NCBI RefSeq assembly: GCF_017356035.1
Contig: NZ_JAFIQX010000004.1
Span: 434,001 to 498,000 of the forward strand
Reading direction: 5' to 3'
DNA from: Longitalea luteola
Lineage (GTDB): Bacteria; Bacteroidota; Bacteroidia; Chitinophagales; Chitinophagaceae
DNA: 64,000 bases
Below the pieces are notes generated by a model that saw only the letters and a list, made by a program, of their open reading frames with translations, had not been told where the DNA came from and made no database searches. Positions 36,522 through 46,456 of the stretch are shown here, piece by piece. The translations under genes and the position numbers were made by a program. Each line of letters starts with the position of its first letter. Within the stretch, counting starts at the first letter, position 1.

Positions 36522-37775
36522 TTATTGAACAGCTTTGTTATAGCTGGGTCTTCTTTTATTAGCTCTGGAAAAACGATTGGCCTGTGTTCCGCCTACATAA
36601 TTTTTTCTGGATGGCTGCCGGCTGGCATTTTGGAAGGCGGCATCCCTGAATGGATGTTCTTCTTCAACCGGTATAGCCCTGGAAATGAGCTTTTGTATGT
36701 CGCGTAAATACAATTTTTCTTCCCTGTCGCAAAACGACAGCGCAATACCCGATGCCCCTGCCCGTCCTGTTCTTCCGATCCGGTGAACATAGGTTTCGGG
36801 AACATTTGGCAGCTCATAGTTAATAACATGCGACAATTCATCAATATCTATGCCCCGGGCTGCAATGTCGGTTGCCACCAGCACTTTGATCTGCTTCGAT
36901 CTGAACTGATGCAACGCTTTTTGCCGTGCCTGCTGCGATTTGTTGCCATGTATGGCTTCAGCCCGCACGCCAGACCGGTTCAATTCCTTCGCTACCCGGT
37001 CAGCGCCATGTTTGGTACGGGTAAATACCAAAGCCATCGGGATCGCTGTTTTCGTCATCATGTGTAACAATAAGGCAGGCTTGTCTTTTTTGTCTACAAA
37101 ACAAACACGCTGCTCTATGGTTTCCGCAGTGGTTGCCACCGGCGTTACTTCCACCATAACCGGATCTATCAATAAGGAATTGGCCAGCTTACGGATGGCA
37201 GGCGCCATAGTAGCGGAAAAGAAAAGCGTTTGCTTTTGTTTAGGCGTTCTGGCGATGATCTTTTTTACATCGTGCACAAAACCCATATCCAGCATACGGT
37301 CTGCCTCATCGAGCACCAAAAGATTTATGTTGCTGATGTTCACAATTTTTTGTTCGATCAGATCAAGTAAACGGCCGGGAGTTGCCACTAAAATATCAAC
37401 TCCCTTTTTTAAGGCGTTCACCTGCGACCACTGTGATACACCGCCAAAGATCACCACCTGGTTCAACCCCGTATTTTTGCCATAGGCTTCAAAACTTTCC
37501 TGTATTTGAATAGCCAGCTCACGGGTAGGTGTTAATACCAATGCTTTTATTGATGCTGTGTGTTTTACTGTTTGCTTTTGTTGATACAACAATTGAAGAA
37601 CCGGTATGGCGAAAGCTGCGGTTTTACCGGTACCTGTTTGGGCACACCCAAACAGATCTCTTTGTTGCAGAATAACGGGGATGGATTGCTCCTGTACCGG
37701 AGTAGGTTGTGTGTAACCCTGATTTGTAAGCGCTTTTAAAATGGGCGCAATTACTTTTAACTTTTCGAATGACAA
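36522..37775 (-). CDS. DEAD-box ATP-dependent RNA helicase (RhlE-like)
   Basis: A 417-residue RNA helicase. All core motifs are intact: Q motif region PTPVQEQSIP, motif I AQTGTGKT (45-52), Ia PTRELA, GG and TPGR, DEAD at 155-158, SAT at 186-188, and HRIGRTGRAG (330-339). The C-terminal 50 residues are basic and Gln/Asn/Arg-rich, as in cold-linked RhlE-type helicases. The only start consistent with the family N-terminus (SFEKL...) is TTG 37773-37775; no upstream in-frame ATG exists before a stop. It probably forms an operon with the two genes that follow. Confidence 0.95.
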   Translation of the reverse strand: MSFEKLKVIAPILKALTNQGYTQPTPVQEQSIPVILQQRDLFGCAQTGTGKTAAFAIPVLQLLYQQKQTVKHTASIKALVLTPTRELAIQIQESFEAYGKNTGLNQVVIFGGVSQWSQVNALKKGVDILVATPGRLLDLIEQKIVNISNINLLVLDEADRMLDMGFVHDVKKIIARTPKQKQTLFFSATMAPAIRKLANSLLIDPVMVEVTPVATTAETIEQRVCFVDKKDKPALLLHMMTKTAIPMALVFTRTKHGADRVAKELNRSGVRAEAIHGNKSQQARQKALHQFRSKQIKVLVATDIAARGIDIDELSHVINYELPNVPETYVHRIGRTGRAGASGIALSFCDREEKLYLRDIQKLISRAIPVEEEHPFRDAAFQNASRQPSRKNYVGGTQANRFSRANKRRPSYNKAVQ

Positions 37776-38062
37776 TGTTTGAAATTTAAATAAATAATAA
37801 TGATGGTAAGTTGCCTATGATGACACGTACCAGGCTTAGAATCTTACCTTCACAAATGTTGAACGGGGAAATCAAGATAGGTGCAGGAACGAAATAAGTT
37901 GAACGAAGATACACCTTTAAACGGTAAAATCGGGAAAAACATTGATCTTACAATGTTAACTTGTTCATAAAGTGCAAGTTAATAAAATAGAAGCCTTAAC
38001 TTACAGCCTGTGTTCTCACTAATTACAGCTTAATTCGCACCTTTTTACTACCGTTGCGGTGG

Positions 38063-38299
38063 CTATCTCAATTCGCTTACAGAGATCTTTTTCCCATCCA
38101 TTATCGTTTGATCCAGGGCTGCAATTGCCTGCCTGGCATCTTTTTCAACAGGCATATCGATAATACCGTTCCCTTTCGAACGGCCATTCAATTTGTCGCG
38201 TACGACTTCTGCTGAATCGACAATACCGTACGGAGAGAACAATCTTCGCAGATCAGCATCACTGATATTACGGCTTAAATTGTACACCTGTATATTCAT
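38063..38299 (-). CDS. Short RRM RNA-binding protein, degenerate RNP1
   Basis: 78 residues consisting of one RRM. RNP2 is IQVYNL (3-8). The RNP1 position reads SKGNGIIDM, where the consensus aromatic-glycine-aromatic (GFGF) is replaced by GNGI. That loses the stacking residues used for RNA contact, so binding may be weak or of another type. There is no Gly-rich tail. ATG 38297-38299. It lies 287 bp upstream of the DEAD-box helicase on the same strand and probably has its own transcript. Confidence 0.85.
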   Translation of the reverse strand: MNIQVYNLSRNISDADLRRLFSPYGIVDSAEVVRDKLNGRSKGNGIIDMPVEKDARQAIAALDQTIMDGKKISVSELR

Positions 38300-38424
38300 G
38301 AAATGTGTTTTAAAAGGTTACTATCAAGATAAGTCTTTTTTAAGTAGCATGAAGAATAAATCTGAACGGCTTTCAGACGTATTATTACCCAGTACTTTAA
38401 ACGTTACCTGTTGCATCCTGGCAT

Positions 38425-41400
38425 TCAATGAAGCCATTGTTCAGGCAGATAGATATGAATGGTGGCGCCGGCATTTTCCTTTCCTTCTGCTGTAATAATG
38501 CCGTTGTGATTCTCTACCACTTTTTTCGCAATGGCCAGGCCAATGCCCGTACCTTCATATTCTTTTCTGCCATGTAAACGCTGGAACAGCCCGAAGATCT
38601 GTTCATTGAATTGCGGATCGAAGCCCGTGCCCCTGTCGGCAAAAGCAATATGCCAGTACCTCTTTTCTTTATCGGCCGTAGGATAGTTGATCTGACTGCC
38701 ATCAACAAGGCTGCTCGTGATAGATATATGCGGCCGTTCCCCCGGCTTTGCAAATTTGATCGAATTGGCAAGAAGGTTAGTGAACAATTGTTTGAACTGA
38801 AACGGTATGATTTCTAACTCGGGCAGCGGCTCGCATTCTATGATGGTATCAGTGGCCATGATCCTTTCATAAAGCTCCTGCTTCACATCCATTATCAGAT
38901 CGTTGAGACTGGTCTTTTGAAATTGCTTCTGGGATGTATTCGTGCGCGAATAGGTCAGCAGATCATTGATCAACAGCTGCATCCGGTTGGCGGCATTGTC
39001 CATCCGCAGAAAAAAGTTCTTGCCCTCTTCGCTCAAAGAATTTATTTCTTTTTCGAGAATGCGCTTGCTGAACATCTGGATCTTACGCAATGGTTCCTGC
39101 AGGTCGTGGCTGCTCACATAGGCAAATGAAGTAAGTTCTTCATTTATTTTGATAAGCTCCCGGTTCATATCTTCCAGCTTTCTGGCATACTTCCTTTGTT
39201 CCGCAACATCAACCAGGGCTTCTCTTCTTATTTCCTGGGTCTTTATCTGCGAGGCAATGCGCGAAATAAGTTCTTTGGAAGAGAAGGGTTTGGTGAGGTA
39301 ATCGTCGGCGCCTGTTTCCCAGCCGGTGATCTTCGATTCTTCGCCTGCGCGCGCAGTAAGTAAGATGACCGGAATATGCGCCGTAGCTCTATTAGCCTTC
39401 AATGCTTTAACCAGTTCAATGCCATCCATCACCGGCATCATAACATCGCTTACGATCAATGTTGGTTTCTGTTCCCGGATCTTTTGCAGGGCATCCTGCC
39501 CGTTGGTAGCGGTAATTACCTGAAAGCGGTGTAACAGGATCGAATGCAGGTGTTCGCGCATGTCGGCATTATCATCCACCACCAGAACAACCGCCTCATT
39601 GGTCGGTGAAGCAGTAATGGCCGGGGCTTCATTTTCCTTTACCAGTAAGGTGCCGGCTTCTTCCACATACATGCCTGATGTTACCCGTTCTTCTTCCAGC
39701 TGCATGTTTATTTGCGGTTCAGGCAAATGCTCTTTACCCGTTGGTATTTTTACCGTAAACGTGCTTCCCTTGCCGGGCTGGCTTTCAACGCTGATATCAC
39801 CTTTATGGAACAGCACCAGTTCCTTTACGAGCGATAAGCCAATGCCGGTGCCTTCGAAAGTTCTGCCCTGCACATGCTGCACCCGGTGAAACCGTTCAAA
39901 CATGTGCGGAAGCTCTGCTTCCGGAATACCAACACCTGTGTCTTTAACCCTCAATACGGCAAATTTATCTTCTGCAGTGAGCTCCACCGTTATACTTCCT
40001 GCCAATGTATATTTGAACGCATTCGACAACAAATTAAACACGATCTTCTCCCACATCCGCCGGTCGAGATACACAGGCTGCACTACCCTGTCGGTCTTGA
40101 TAAAAAGTTGCAGTCCGGCTTTTTCTATTACCGACCTGAAATTAGCTGCCAGGTTCCTGGTATAGGAGGCAATATCGGTAAGCACGTAACTGGCCTGTTG
40201 CCTGCCCGATTCAATGCGGCTGAAATCGAGCAGTGTATTTACCAGCTTCAGTAAACGCAGCGCATTCCGGTGCGCCGTTTCAATATTTTGCTGTTCTGCA
40301 GCAGACAGGCTGCTTTTTGGCTGATGAAGCAGTTCTTCGAGCGGGGTCAGGATGAGGGTGAGCGGCGTTCTGAACTCATGGCTGATATTACTGAAAAAAA
40401 CGGTTTTGGCCTTGTCTATCTCCTCCAGCGCTTCGGCCCGCTTCCGCTCTTCTTCCAGGGCCTGCATTTTATTGATCTCGAGCGAAACCCGTGCGCCGAT
40501 CATCTCGCACAACTGCTGGAAATTCTTATCGAACTGACGACAGGGATTAAGCGCTGCAAAAATAATGGCGTAGGGATGTTTGCTGCCTGCTGCACTGATG
40601 GGTATGTATACAACTTGAGAGGGCGGTATTTTCCAAAATCCTTTGGGAAGATCGTCCCGCATGCCATTGATACCGGCAACAACCACTTTATTGGTTTCAT
40701 ACGCCCTACAAAAATCGCTGGTAAGGGCCGACGGCGTTGCAGGATTGATAAATTGCGGTAAAATATGTTCGTACCGTTCTATGCCTGTAGCTGCAGCAGC
40801 CTCAGCCGAACAACCGCCCTTGTCTGATTTATACACTATCGCAAAAGGGAAATCCTTGTTGTTCCTGCCCAATACCTCGGCCACATTCCGGTAAATGACA
40901 TCCAGTGATTTTTCATCAAATGCCACAGCGCCCAGGTCACGCAATAATTGCAGGGCCCGCTCATTGATAATTCGTTCGGTACTTTCTGTACATACGCAGA
41001 AGATACCTTTCACCGTTCCATCATCGCCGGGCGCCGGACTATAGCTAAACGACACGTACACTTCCTCCCGGAATCCCTTACGTTCCATAATGAAAAAGAA
41101 CGAATCGTCATAAGTGCCTTCATTTCGTTTTACACTTTCGATACGGGATACCAGCACGTCCCATATTTCGGGCCATACATCCTCCGCTTTAGCACCTAAA
41201 CCGGCCGGATGCTTTTTGCCCATGATCTGGGCATAACTGTCGTTATAAATATTTATAAGGGAAGGGCCCCACCATACAAACATGGGCTGGGCCGAAGTAA
41301 GAATAATTCGTACGCAGGTTTTCAGACTTTGTTCCCAGGTTTCCGGATCGCCTAAGGGGGTACTCGCCCAGTCAAAATTGCGAACACGCTCACCCATTTC

Positions 41401-41457
41401 GCCACCGCCCGACAAAAAATCCAACTGATTCGTTAATGATGACACATGCTTATCCAT
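38425..41457 (-). CDS. Hybrid sensor histidine kinase/response regulator with two kinase cores
   Basis: A 1010-residue cytoplasmic signalling protein. In order: PAS-like domain (about 20-165); GAF-like domain (about 165-330); coiled coil (about 330-350); first HisKA with phospho-acceptor H360 (SHEFRTPL); HATPase (about 465-575; NLLSNAFKY, DTGVGIP, GTGIGLSL); receiver domain with phospho-acceptor D671 (VVDDNADMR, LIVSDVMMP, TKP); second HisKA-type helix with H784 (SSHDLQEPL); and a second HATPase ending GTGIGLAIAKK. No transmembrane helix is seen. An internal receiver flanked by two kinase modules is an unusual order. Start ATG 41455-41457. No separate response regulator adjoins it. Confidence 0.93.
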   Translation of the reverse strand: MDKHVSSLTNQLDFLSGGGEMGERVRNFDWASTPLGDPETWEQSLKTCVRIILTSAQPMFVWWGPSLINIYNDSYAQIMGKKHPAGLGAKAEDVWPEIWDVLVSRIESVKRNEGTYDDSFFFIMERKGFREEVYVSFSYSPAPGDDGTVKGIFCVCTESTERIINERALQLLRDLGAVAFDEKSLDVIYRNVAEVLGRNNKDFPFAIVYKSDKGGCSAEAAAATGIERYEHILPQFINPATPSALTSDFCRAYETNKVVVAGINGMRDDLPKGFWKIPPSQVVYIPISAAGSKHPYAIIFAALNPCRQFDKNFQQLCEMIGARVSLEINKMQALEEERKRAEALEEIDKAKTVFFSNISHEFRTPLTLILTPLEELLHQPKSSLSAAEQQNIETAHRNALRLLKLVNTLLDFSRIESGRQQASYVLTDIASYTRNLAANFRSVIEKAGLQLFIKTDRVVQPVYLDRRMWEKIVFNLLSNAFKYTLAGSITVELTAEDKFAVLRVKDTGVGIPEAELPHMFERFHRVQHVQGRTFEGTGIGLSLVKELVLFHKGDISVESQPGKGSTFTVKIPTGKEHLPEPQINMQLEEERVTSGMYVEEAGTLLVKENEAPAITASPTNEAVVLVVDDNADMREHLHSILLHRFQVITATNGQDALQKIREQKPTLIVSDVMMPVMDGIELVKALKANRATAHIPVILLTARAGEESKITGWETGADDYLTKPFSSKELISRIASQIKTQEIRREALVDVAEQRKYARKLEDMNRELIKINEELTSFAYVSSHDLQEPLRKIQMFSKRILEKEINSLSEEGKNFFLRMDNAANRMQLLINDLLTYSRTNTSQKQFQKTSLNDLIMDVKQELYERIMATDTIIECEPLPELEIIPFQFKQLFTNLLANSIKFAKPGERPHISITSSLVDGSQINYPTADKEKRYWHIAFADRGTGFDPQFNEQIFGLFQRLHGRKEYEGTGIGLAIAKKVVENHNGIITAEGKENAGATIHIYLPEQWLH

Positions 41458-41806
41458 AATAGTACATGCTATTACAAGAAAAAGTTTTTTAATATGTATG
41501 TCCGGCTCACCTCATTTTGAGCAACAACTTGCCCACACCAGGCCCTCACCTAATGCCAATTAGCGGCTTTGTGTTAACAGCTTTTGGCCACACAATAACC
41601 GCTTTCCCACACTGTTTGCAGATGAATCAGTTTTGACCTTCTTTGCTGGAAGAACGGATCCTTTTATTCATACAGTTGATATTATCCACTCATTTCAAAT
41701 GATATGCCACCAGCCGACTGGCATGTACTTTTCACTTTGTGAATTAAGCCAGTATACTGTAGCCTGTAAATACATCATACGCCTTTAACCAAAATACTAC
41801 CATTAC
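41458..41806. other. Divergent intergenic region
   Basis: 349 bp between the hybrid kinase (minus) and the FAD oxidoreductase (plus). It should hold both promoters, but I found no good TTG-N20-TAnnTTTG match, no hairpin and no gene. Confidence 0.4.
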
Positions 41807-43009
41807 ATGGACCTGAGATCAGACTTTCCCTTCTGGTTGCTCGACAAAGGCATCATACACTCCTACCCTTCATTGCAGCAGCACATCAGGACCGATATCG
41901 TTGTCATGGGAGCAGGCATCAGCGGCGCACTGGCCGCCTGGCATCTTGCCCACGCCGGTTTTAAAACCGTTGTAGTTGATAAACGCCATGTGGGTATGGG
42001 CAGCACAGCCGCCAGCACCGCCCTGCTGCAATATGAAATTGATACGCCGCTAACCGAACTGATCAACTTGCGTGGCGAACGTGATGCGGTAAGAAGTTAC
42101 CTGCTCAGCCTTAAAGCCATAACCGACCTCGAAGACATCTGCAGTCAATGGCCGGAAGTATCATTTACTAAAAGACCCAGCCTGCAATACGCTTCTTATA
42201 AAAAAGATGTAACCGCCCTGAAAAAAGAATTTCAGCTTCGCAAACAGGCCGGCATTGCATTGCAATGGCTCGATAAAAGCACCATTAAAGACTGGTTTGG
42301 CTTTGAAAAAGAAGCGGCCCTGCTTTCCCGTGATGCTGCGGAAGTAAAAGCCTACAGTTTGACCCATGCGCTGTTGCACAACTGTAAACAATTGGACCTT
42401 GAAGTATACGATCATACAGCCATCACCCGTTTGGAGGAAAACAAACGGGGCGTTGAACTGACCACCGATGAGGGCAAAAAAATTAAAGCCCGCAAACTCG
42501 TCATTGCCTGCGGTTATGAATCGGCGCGGTATATTCCGCAAAAGATACAAACCCTGCATTCCACCTACGCCATTATCAGCGAGCCGGCGAACATTGAACA
42601 ATACTGGCATCAAAATGCATTGATCTGGGAAACCGATAGGCCTTATTTATACCTGCGAACAACGGAAGACAATCGCATTCTCATAGGCGGAAAAGATGAT
42701 CATTTTGCCAGCCCCCGGTTACGCGACAAAGCCCTGCACGCAAAAGCCAGGTCACTGGAACATGCGTTCCATAAATTATTTCCTCACATCCATTTCAGAA
42801 CAGACTTTAAATGGGCCGGCAGTTTTGCAGCTACCAAAGATGGCTTGCCTTACATCGGCTGCCTGCCCGGTAAGCCACATACTTATTTTGCCCTCGGCCT
42901 GGGCGGCAATGGCATCACCTTCAGCATGATCGCAGCGCAGATCATCACCCGGCTGGCACTGGGCATACCAGATGACGATGCGCGCTTATTTGGGTTCAAC
43001 CGGCCTTAA
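41807..43009 (+). CDS. FAD-dependent oxidoreductase (DAO family)
   Basis: A 400-residue flavoprotein of the D-amino-acid-oxidase-like family. It shows the FAD Rossmann motif IVVMGAGISGALAAWHLAHAG (31-51, GxGxxG), VVDKRHVGMGSTAAST, and a C-terminal PYIGCLPG...GLGGNGITFSMIA segment for FAD binding. No signal peptide. It begins the plus-strand run of three genes and is paralogous to the next protein. The substrate cannot be read from the sequence; amine or amino-acid oxidation is typical of the family. Confidence 0.9.
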   Translation: MDLRSDFPFWLLDKGIIHSYPSLQQHIRTDIVVMGAGISGALAAWHLAHAGFKTVVVDKRHVGMGSTAASTALLQYEIDTPLTELINLRGERDAVRSYLLSLKAITDLEDICSQWPEVSFTKRPSLQYASYKKDVTALKKEFQLRKQAGIALQWLDKSTIKDWFGFEKEAALLSRDAAEVKAYSLTHALLHNCKQLDLEVYDHTAITRLEENKRGVELTTDEGKKIKARKLVIACGYESARYIPQKIQTLHSTYAIISEPANIEQYWHQNALIWETDRPYLYLRTTEDNRILIGGKDDHFASPRLRDKALHAKARSLEHAFHKLFPHIHFRTDFKWAGSFAATKDGLPYIGCLPGKPHTYFALGLGGNGITFSMIAAQIITRLALGIPDDDARLFGFNRP

Positions 43010-43112
43010 AAAATACCATCCGGGGAATTTTTTCCCTGTATAGTTTCCTTTTTCTACATCAGATACCAGCTGCCGGGCGGATGAAATTTGCAGATGTAGT
43101 TAAAAGCATGTT

Positions 43113-44660
43113 ATGATAGCAAGGGACGGCGCCAACATAAGTCTTTGGCAACAAACAACTACCCCCTATATTCCATCGCGGCCGGTTATTACCGAAAAGG
43201 TCTATGATGTAGTAATAGCAGGCGGCGGTATTACCGGCATCAGCACCGCTTTAATGCTGCAGGAGGCCGGCTTACAATGCCTGCTGGTCGAAGCGCAATC
43301 CCTGTGTTTTGGCACTACCGGCGGCACCACCGCGCACCTCAATACGCTGCTCGATACGCCTTATAACACCATTGCCGATGACTTTGGTAAAGACAACGCC
43401 AACCTGGTAGCGCAGGCTGCCCGCAACGCCATAAACGACATTAAAACCAATATAGCCCGGTATCAAATCGATTGCGCTTTCGAAGAAGCCAGCGCCTACC
43501 TTTACTCTCAGAACGAAAAGCAAAGCGAAGAGCTGGAAGCCATCAGAAAAGCAACCCTGGAAGCCGGCGTTCCTGCCGCCTACATTCACGCCACTCCCTT
43601 ACCCATATCTTTTCACAAAGCAATTGAAGTAAAACAACAGGCGAAATTCCACCCGTTACGATATGTACTGGCACTGGCAAAAGCTTTTGAAGACGCCGGT
43701 GGCTCTATAGTAGAACATTGCCGGGTGCTCGACACAGATAATACCGATCCGGTGATCGTTAAAACCGAAATGGGCGATATTCAGGCCAAATGGCTGATCT
43801 ATGCAACACATATTCCACCCGGCATAAACCTGTTGCACCTGCGTTGTGCGCCTTACCGTTCCTATGCCATGGCTGTGCGCCTGTCGGACAACAGTTACCC
43901 CGCCGATCTCAGTTACGATATGTACGATCCCTATCATTATTACAGAACACAAATGATCGATGGTGAGCCCTACCTGATCGTTGGCGGTGAAGACCATAAA
44001 ACAGCTCATACCGATAATACGAATGCTTCATTTAACACCCTGGAAAGCCATATCCGGTCAAATTTTAACGTGCAGGAAATCGCGTACAGATGGTCGTCAC
44101 AATACTTTGAACCAGCCGATGGATTGCCTTATATCGGGCATCTGCCCGGTAACCCCGGTAAAATACTGGTGGCAACGGGTTTCGGCGGCAATGGAATGAC
44201 CTATAGCACCGTGGCCGCCCGCATCCTGACCGATATCGTGTTAGATAAAGAAAACCCGGGTATCAAATTGTTCGATCCCAACCGGATAAAACCCATAGCA
44301 GGCTTTGCCAGTTTTGTAAAAGAGAATGTGGATGTGGCCAAACAGTTGATCACCGGATTTTTTACCAAAGAAAAAATAGACGCCATAGCCGACATTGCCC
44401 CGGGTGAAGGAAAGATCGTTCAATTGGAAGGACAAACCGTTGCCCTGTATAAGGATGAAGGCGGTCAGGTACATACGATCAACCCGCGGTGCACCCATAT
44501 GAAATGCACCGTTGCCTGGAACATTTCAGAAAAAACCTGGGATTGCCCCTGCCATGGTGCGCGGTACGATGCCAACGGAAAAGTACTTACAGGTCCGGCC
44601 GACAAAGACCTGGAAAAGATCAACCTGCAGACCGGTACTGTTTCTTCTGCCAACCATTAA
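43113..44660 (+). CDS. FAD-dependent oxidoreductase fused to a Rieske [2Fe-2S] domain
   Basis: 515 residues. The first 380 are a DAO-like flavoprotein (VVIAGGGITGISTALML, SLCFGTTGGTTAHL, PYIGHLPG, TGFGGNGMTYSTVAA). These share block order with the preceding gene, so the pair is a tandem duplication. A Rieske domain occupies about residues 415-510, with cluster ligands C460/H462 (CTHM) and C478/H481 (CPCH), plus the disulfide-type cysteines C465 and C480. The Rieske part probably relays electrons to an external acceptor. The gene lies 103 bp after the first paralog and 10 bp before the SDR gene. Confidence 0.93.
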   Translation: MIARDGANISLWQQTTTPYIPSRPVITEKVYDVVIAGGGITGISTALMLQEAGLQCLLVEAQSLCFGTTGGTTAHLNTLLDTPYNTIADDFGKDNANLVAQAARNAINDIKTNIARYQIDCAFEEASAYLYSQNEKQSEELEAIRKATLEAGVPAAYIHATPLPISFHKAIEVKQQAKFHPLRYVLALAKAFEDAGGSIVEHCRVLDTDNTDPVIVKTEMGDIQAKWLIYATHIPPGINLLHLRCAPYRSYAMAVRLSDNSYPADLSYDMYDPYHYYRTQMIDGEPYLIVGGEDHKTAHTDNTNASFNTLESHIRSNFNVQEIAYRWSSQYFEPADGLPYIGHLPGNPGKILVATGFGGNGMTYSTVAARILTDIVLDKENPGIKLFDPNRIKPIAGFASFVKENVDVAKQLITGFFTKEKIDAIADIAPGEGKIVQLEGQTVALYKDEGGQVHTINPRCTHMKCTVAWNISEKTWDCPCHGARYDANGKVLTGPADKDLEKINLQTGTVSSANH

Positions 44661-44670
44661 ACGTAAGCTC

Positions 44671-45534
44671 ATGAAACCGAACCATACAACCAACACCGCA
44701 ACAGCAGAAAATGAATCAAAAATCACCAATGAAAAACAGATGGAGCACCAACCGGTGGTTGATGATGAGAGCCATGTAGCCAGTGGCAAACTCAAAGGCA
44801 AAATAGCACTTATCACCGGTGGCGGCAGCGGCATCGGCAAAGCAGTGGCCATTCTGTTTGCGAAGGAAGGCGCCAAAGTAGCCATCAATTACTATAAAGG
44901 TGAGGAAGATGCGCAGGATGCAAAAGCCATTATTGAAAAATATGGCGGCGAGGTGTTGCTCATCCAGGGCGATATCAGCGACGAAGCTTTTTGCCGGCAA
45001 TTGGTAGATACTACCGTAAAACATTTCGGCCGTATAGACATCCTGGTAAACAATGCCGGCACGCAGCACCATACCGAAAGTATTGAAGACATAAAAACAG
45101 ACAACCTCATCAAAACATTCCAGGTGAATGTGTTTGCCATGATCTGGATCACGCAGGCAGCAGTACCGCATATGCCTAAAGGCAGTTCCATCATCAATAC
45201 AACTTCGGTAACCGCTTACCAGGGACACAAGGACCTGCTCGACTATTCTGCCACCAAAGGCGCTATTGTCGCATTTACGCGCAGCCTGTCGGCCAGCCTG
45301 GTCGATAAGGAGATCAGGGTGAACGGCGTGGCTCCGGGTCCCATCTGGACGCCGCTCGCCATGAGCAGCTTCGATGAAGAAAGCAACAAACACCATGGCG
45401 AGGATACACCTTTACAAAGAGCCGGTGAACCGGTGGAAGTAGCTCCCAGCTATCTTTTCCTGGCCTCCAAAGATGCGTCCTACATGACCGGTCAGGTATT
45501 ACACCCCAATGGCGGATCGATCATCAATGGATAA
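44671..45534 (+). CDS. SDR family oxidoreductase (general stress protein 39-like)
   Basis: A 287-residue classical short-chain dehydrogenase. An N-terminal hydrophilic extension of about 45 residues precedes the cofactor motif ALITGGGSGIGKAVA. Further features are NNAGTQHH, the catalytic Ser in NTTSVTAY, YSATKGA (Tyr-x3-Lys) and a terminal DASYMTGQVLHPNGG. This is the GSP39/YhxC-type layout found in stress-linked dehydrogenases. The frame opens earlier (44512), but that part overlaps the Rieske gene; ATG 44671 lies 10 bp after its stop and is preferred. Probably cotranscribed with the two flavoproteins. Confidence 0.92.
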   Translation: MKPNHTTNTATAENESKITNEKQMEHQPVVDDESHVASGKLKGKIALITGGGSGIGKAVAILFAKEGAKVAINYYKGEEDAQDAKAIIEKYGGEVLLIQGDISDEAFCRQLVDTTVKHFGRIDILVNNAGTQHHTESIEDIKTDNLIKTFQVNVFAMIWITQAAVPHMPKGSSIINTTSVTAYQGHKDLLDYSATKGAIVAFTRSLSASLVDKEIRVNGVAPGPIWTPLAMSSFDEESNKHHGEDTPLQRAGEPVEVAPSYLFLASKDASYMTGQVLHPNGGSIING

Positions 45535-45610
45535 CTCAGTTTTAAGTTCTAAGTTTTAGAGCCGTGGAAAATATTGAGGTTTGAATAATGAAGGTTGCCG
45601 ATTGGTTTGC

Positions 45611-45668
45611 CGATCGCCGATTCCCGATTCACGATTCACGATTGACGATTCACGACTGACGATTGTCG
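45611..45668. repeat. Short-period intergenic repeat, ACGATTC type
   Basis: About 58 bp of CGATTCCCGATTCACGATT / GACGATTCACGA units after the SDR stop and running into the 3' end of the MscS gene. It belongs to the set of unrelated simple tracts spread through the window. Confidence 0.7.
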
Positions 45669-46456
45669 GTTTTCGTAACAGCGGCATGTACCCGCCGCAG
45701 CACTTTGTCGCGCGTAGTCATATAGCCCATTTCAATGGTATTGTCGATCCAGCAATGCACTTCCATTTTAACGGTATCGCCATTATAATCGGTGAATAAT
45801 ATTTCCACTTTGTCATCTTTGACTTCCCGGATACCCGTGAGCGCATTTCTGATCTGTTGCTCCGTTTCCGCCAGGTTCGATTTGCCCGGCAGGGTAAGCA
45901 CCACATCGATGCGTCTTTTAGCACTCAGCGAGTAATTGGTGATCGGCTTTTGAAAAATATCTTTATTAGGCAGCATAATATGCAGGCCCTGGAAGGTGCG
46001 GATGGTAGTAGAGCGCAACTGTATTTCCTCAACAATACCGATAAATCCGTTCGTATCGATAATGTTGCCCACATCGAAAGGCTTCCGGAAAATGATAAAT
46101 ACGCCCGAAATGAAATTGGCCGTCAGGTCCTGGAAAGCAAAACCAAGGGCCAGGCCGATAATGCCCGCCCCTGCCAGCAGCGAGGCGATCGTTTTGTCAA
46201 GATGCAGCAATTGCAGGCTGATGAAGAGGCCCACAAATAGCACAACGATAAAAAAAATGCTGGCGAACAAACCACTGATGGAAGGCTGGCGGGATATGCG
46301 CAGCAGGATATTATAGAGTATCCTTCGCAGCAACCGGGCCAGAAAAATGAAAACAACAAAGATCAGGATCGCAAGGACCAGGTTAGGCAGCATTTTTATC
46401 AGCAGCTCCAGCCACGATTCCAGCTTATCCCTGATTAAAACAAACCATTTTTCCAT
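45650..46456 (-). CDS. Small-conductance mechanosensitive channel (MscS family)
   Basis: A 268-residue membrane channel that releases osmolytes on hypo-osmotic shock. Three hydrophobic helices cover the first 130 residues (20-43, 65-85, 90-115). The pore helix includes ASLLAGAGIIGLALGFAFQDLTANFISG. The beta domain follows with the family signature GFIGIVEEIQLRSTTIRT and MLPNKDIFQKPI, then a mixed alpha/beta tail. Close to the length of E. coli MscS. Start ATG 46454-46456. It is transcribed toward the SDR gene and divergent from the S9 peptidase. Confidence 0.95.
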   Translation of the reverse strand: MEKWFVLIRDKLESWLELLIKMLPNLVLAILIFVVFIFLARLLRRILYNILLRISRQPSISGLFASIFFIVVLFVGLFISLQLLHLDKTIASLLAGAGIIGLALGFAFQDLTANFISGVFIIFRKPFDVGNIIDTNGFIGIVEEIQLRSTTIRTFQGLHIMLPNKDIFQKPITNYSLSAKRRIDVVLTLPGKSNLAETEQQIRNALTGIREVKDDKVEILFTDYNGDTVKMEVHCWIDNTIEMGYMTTRDKVLRRVHAAVTKTDNRQS

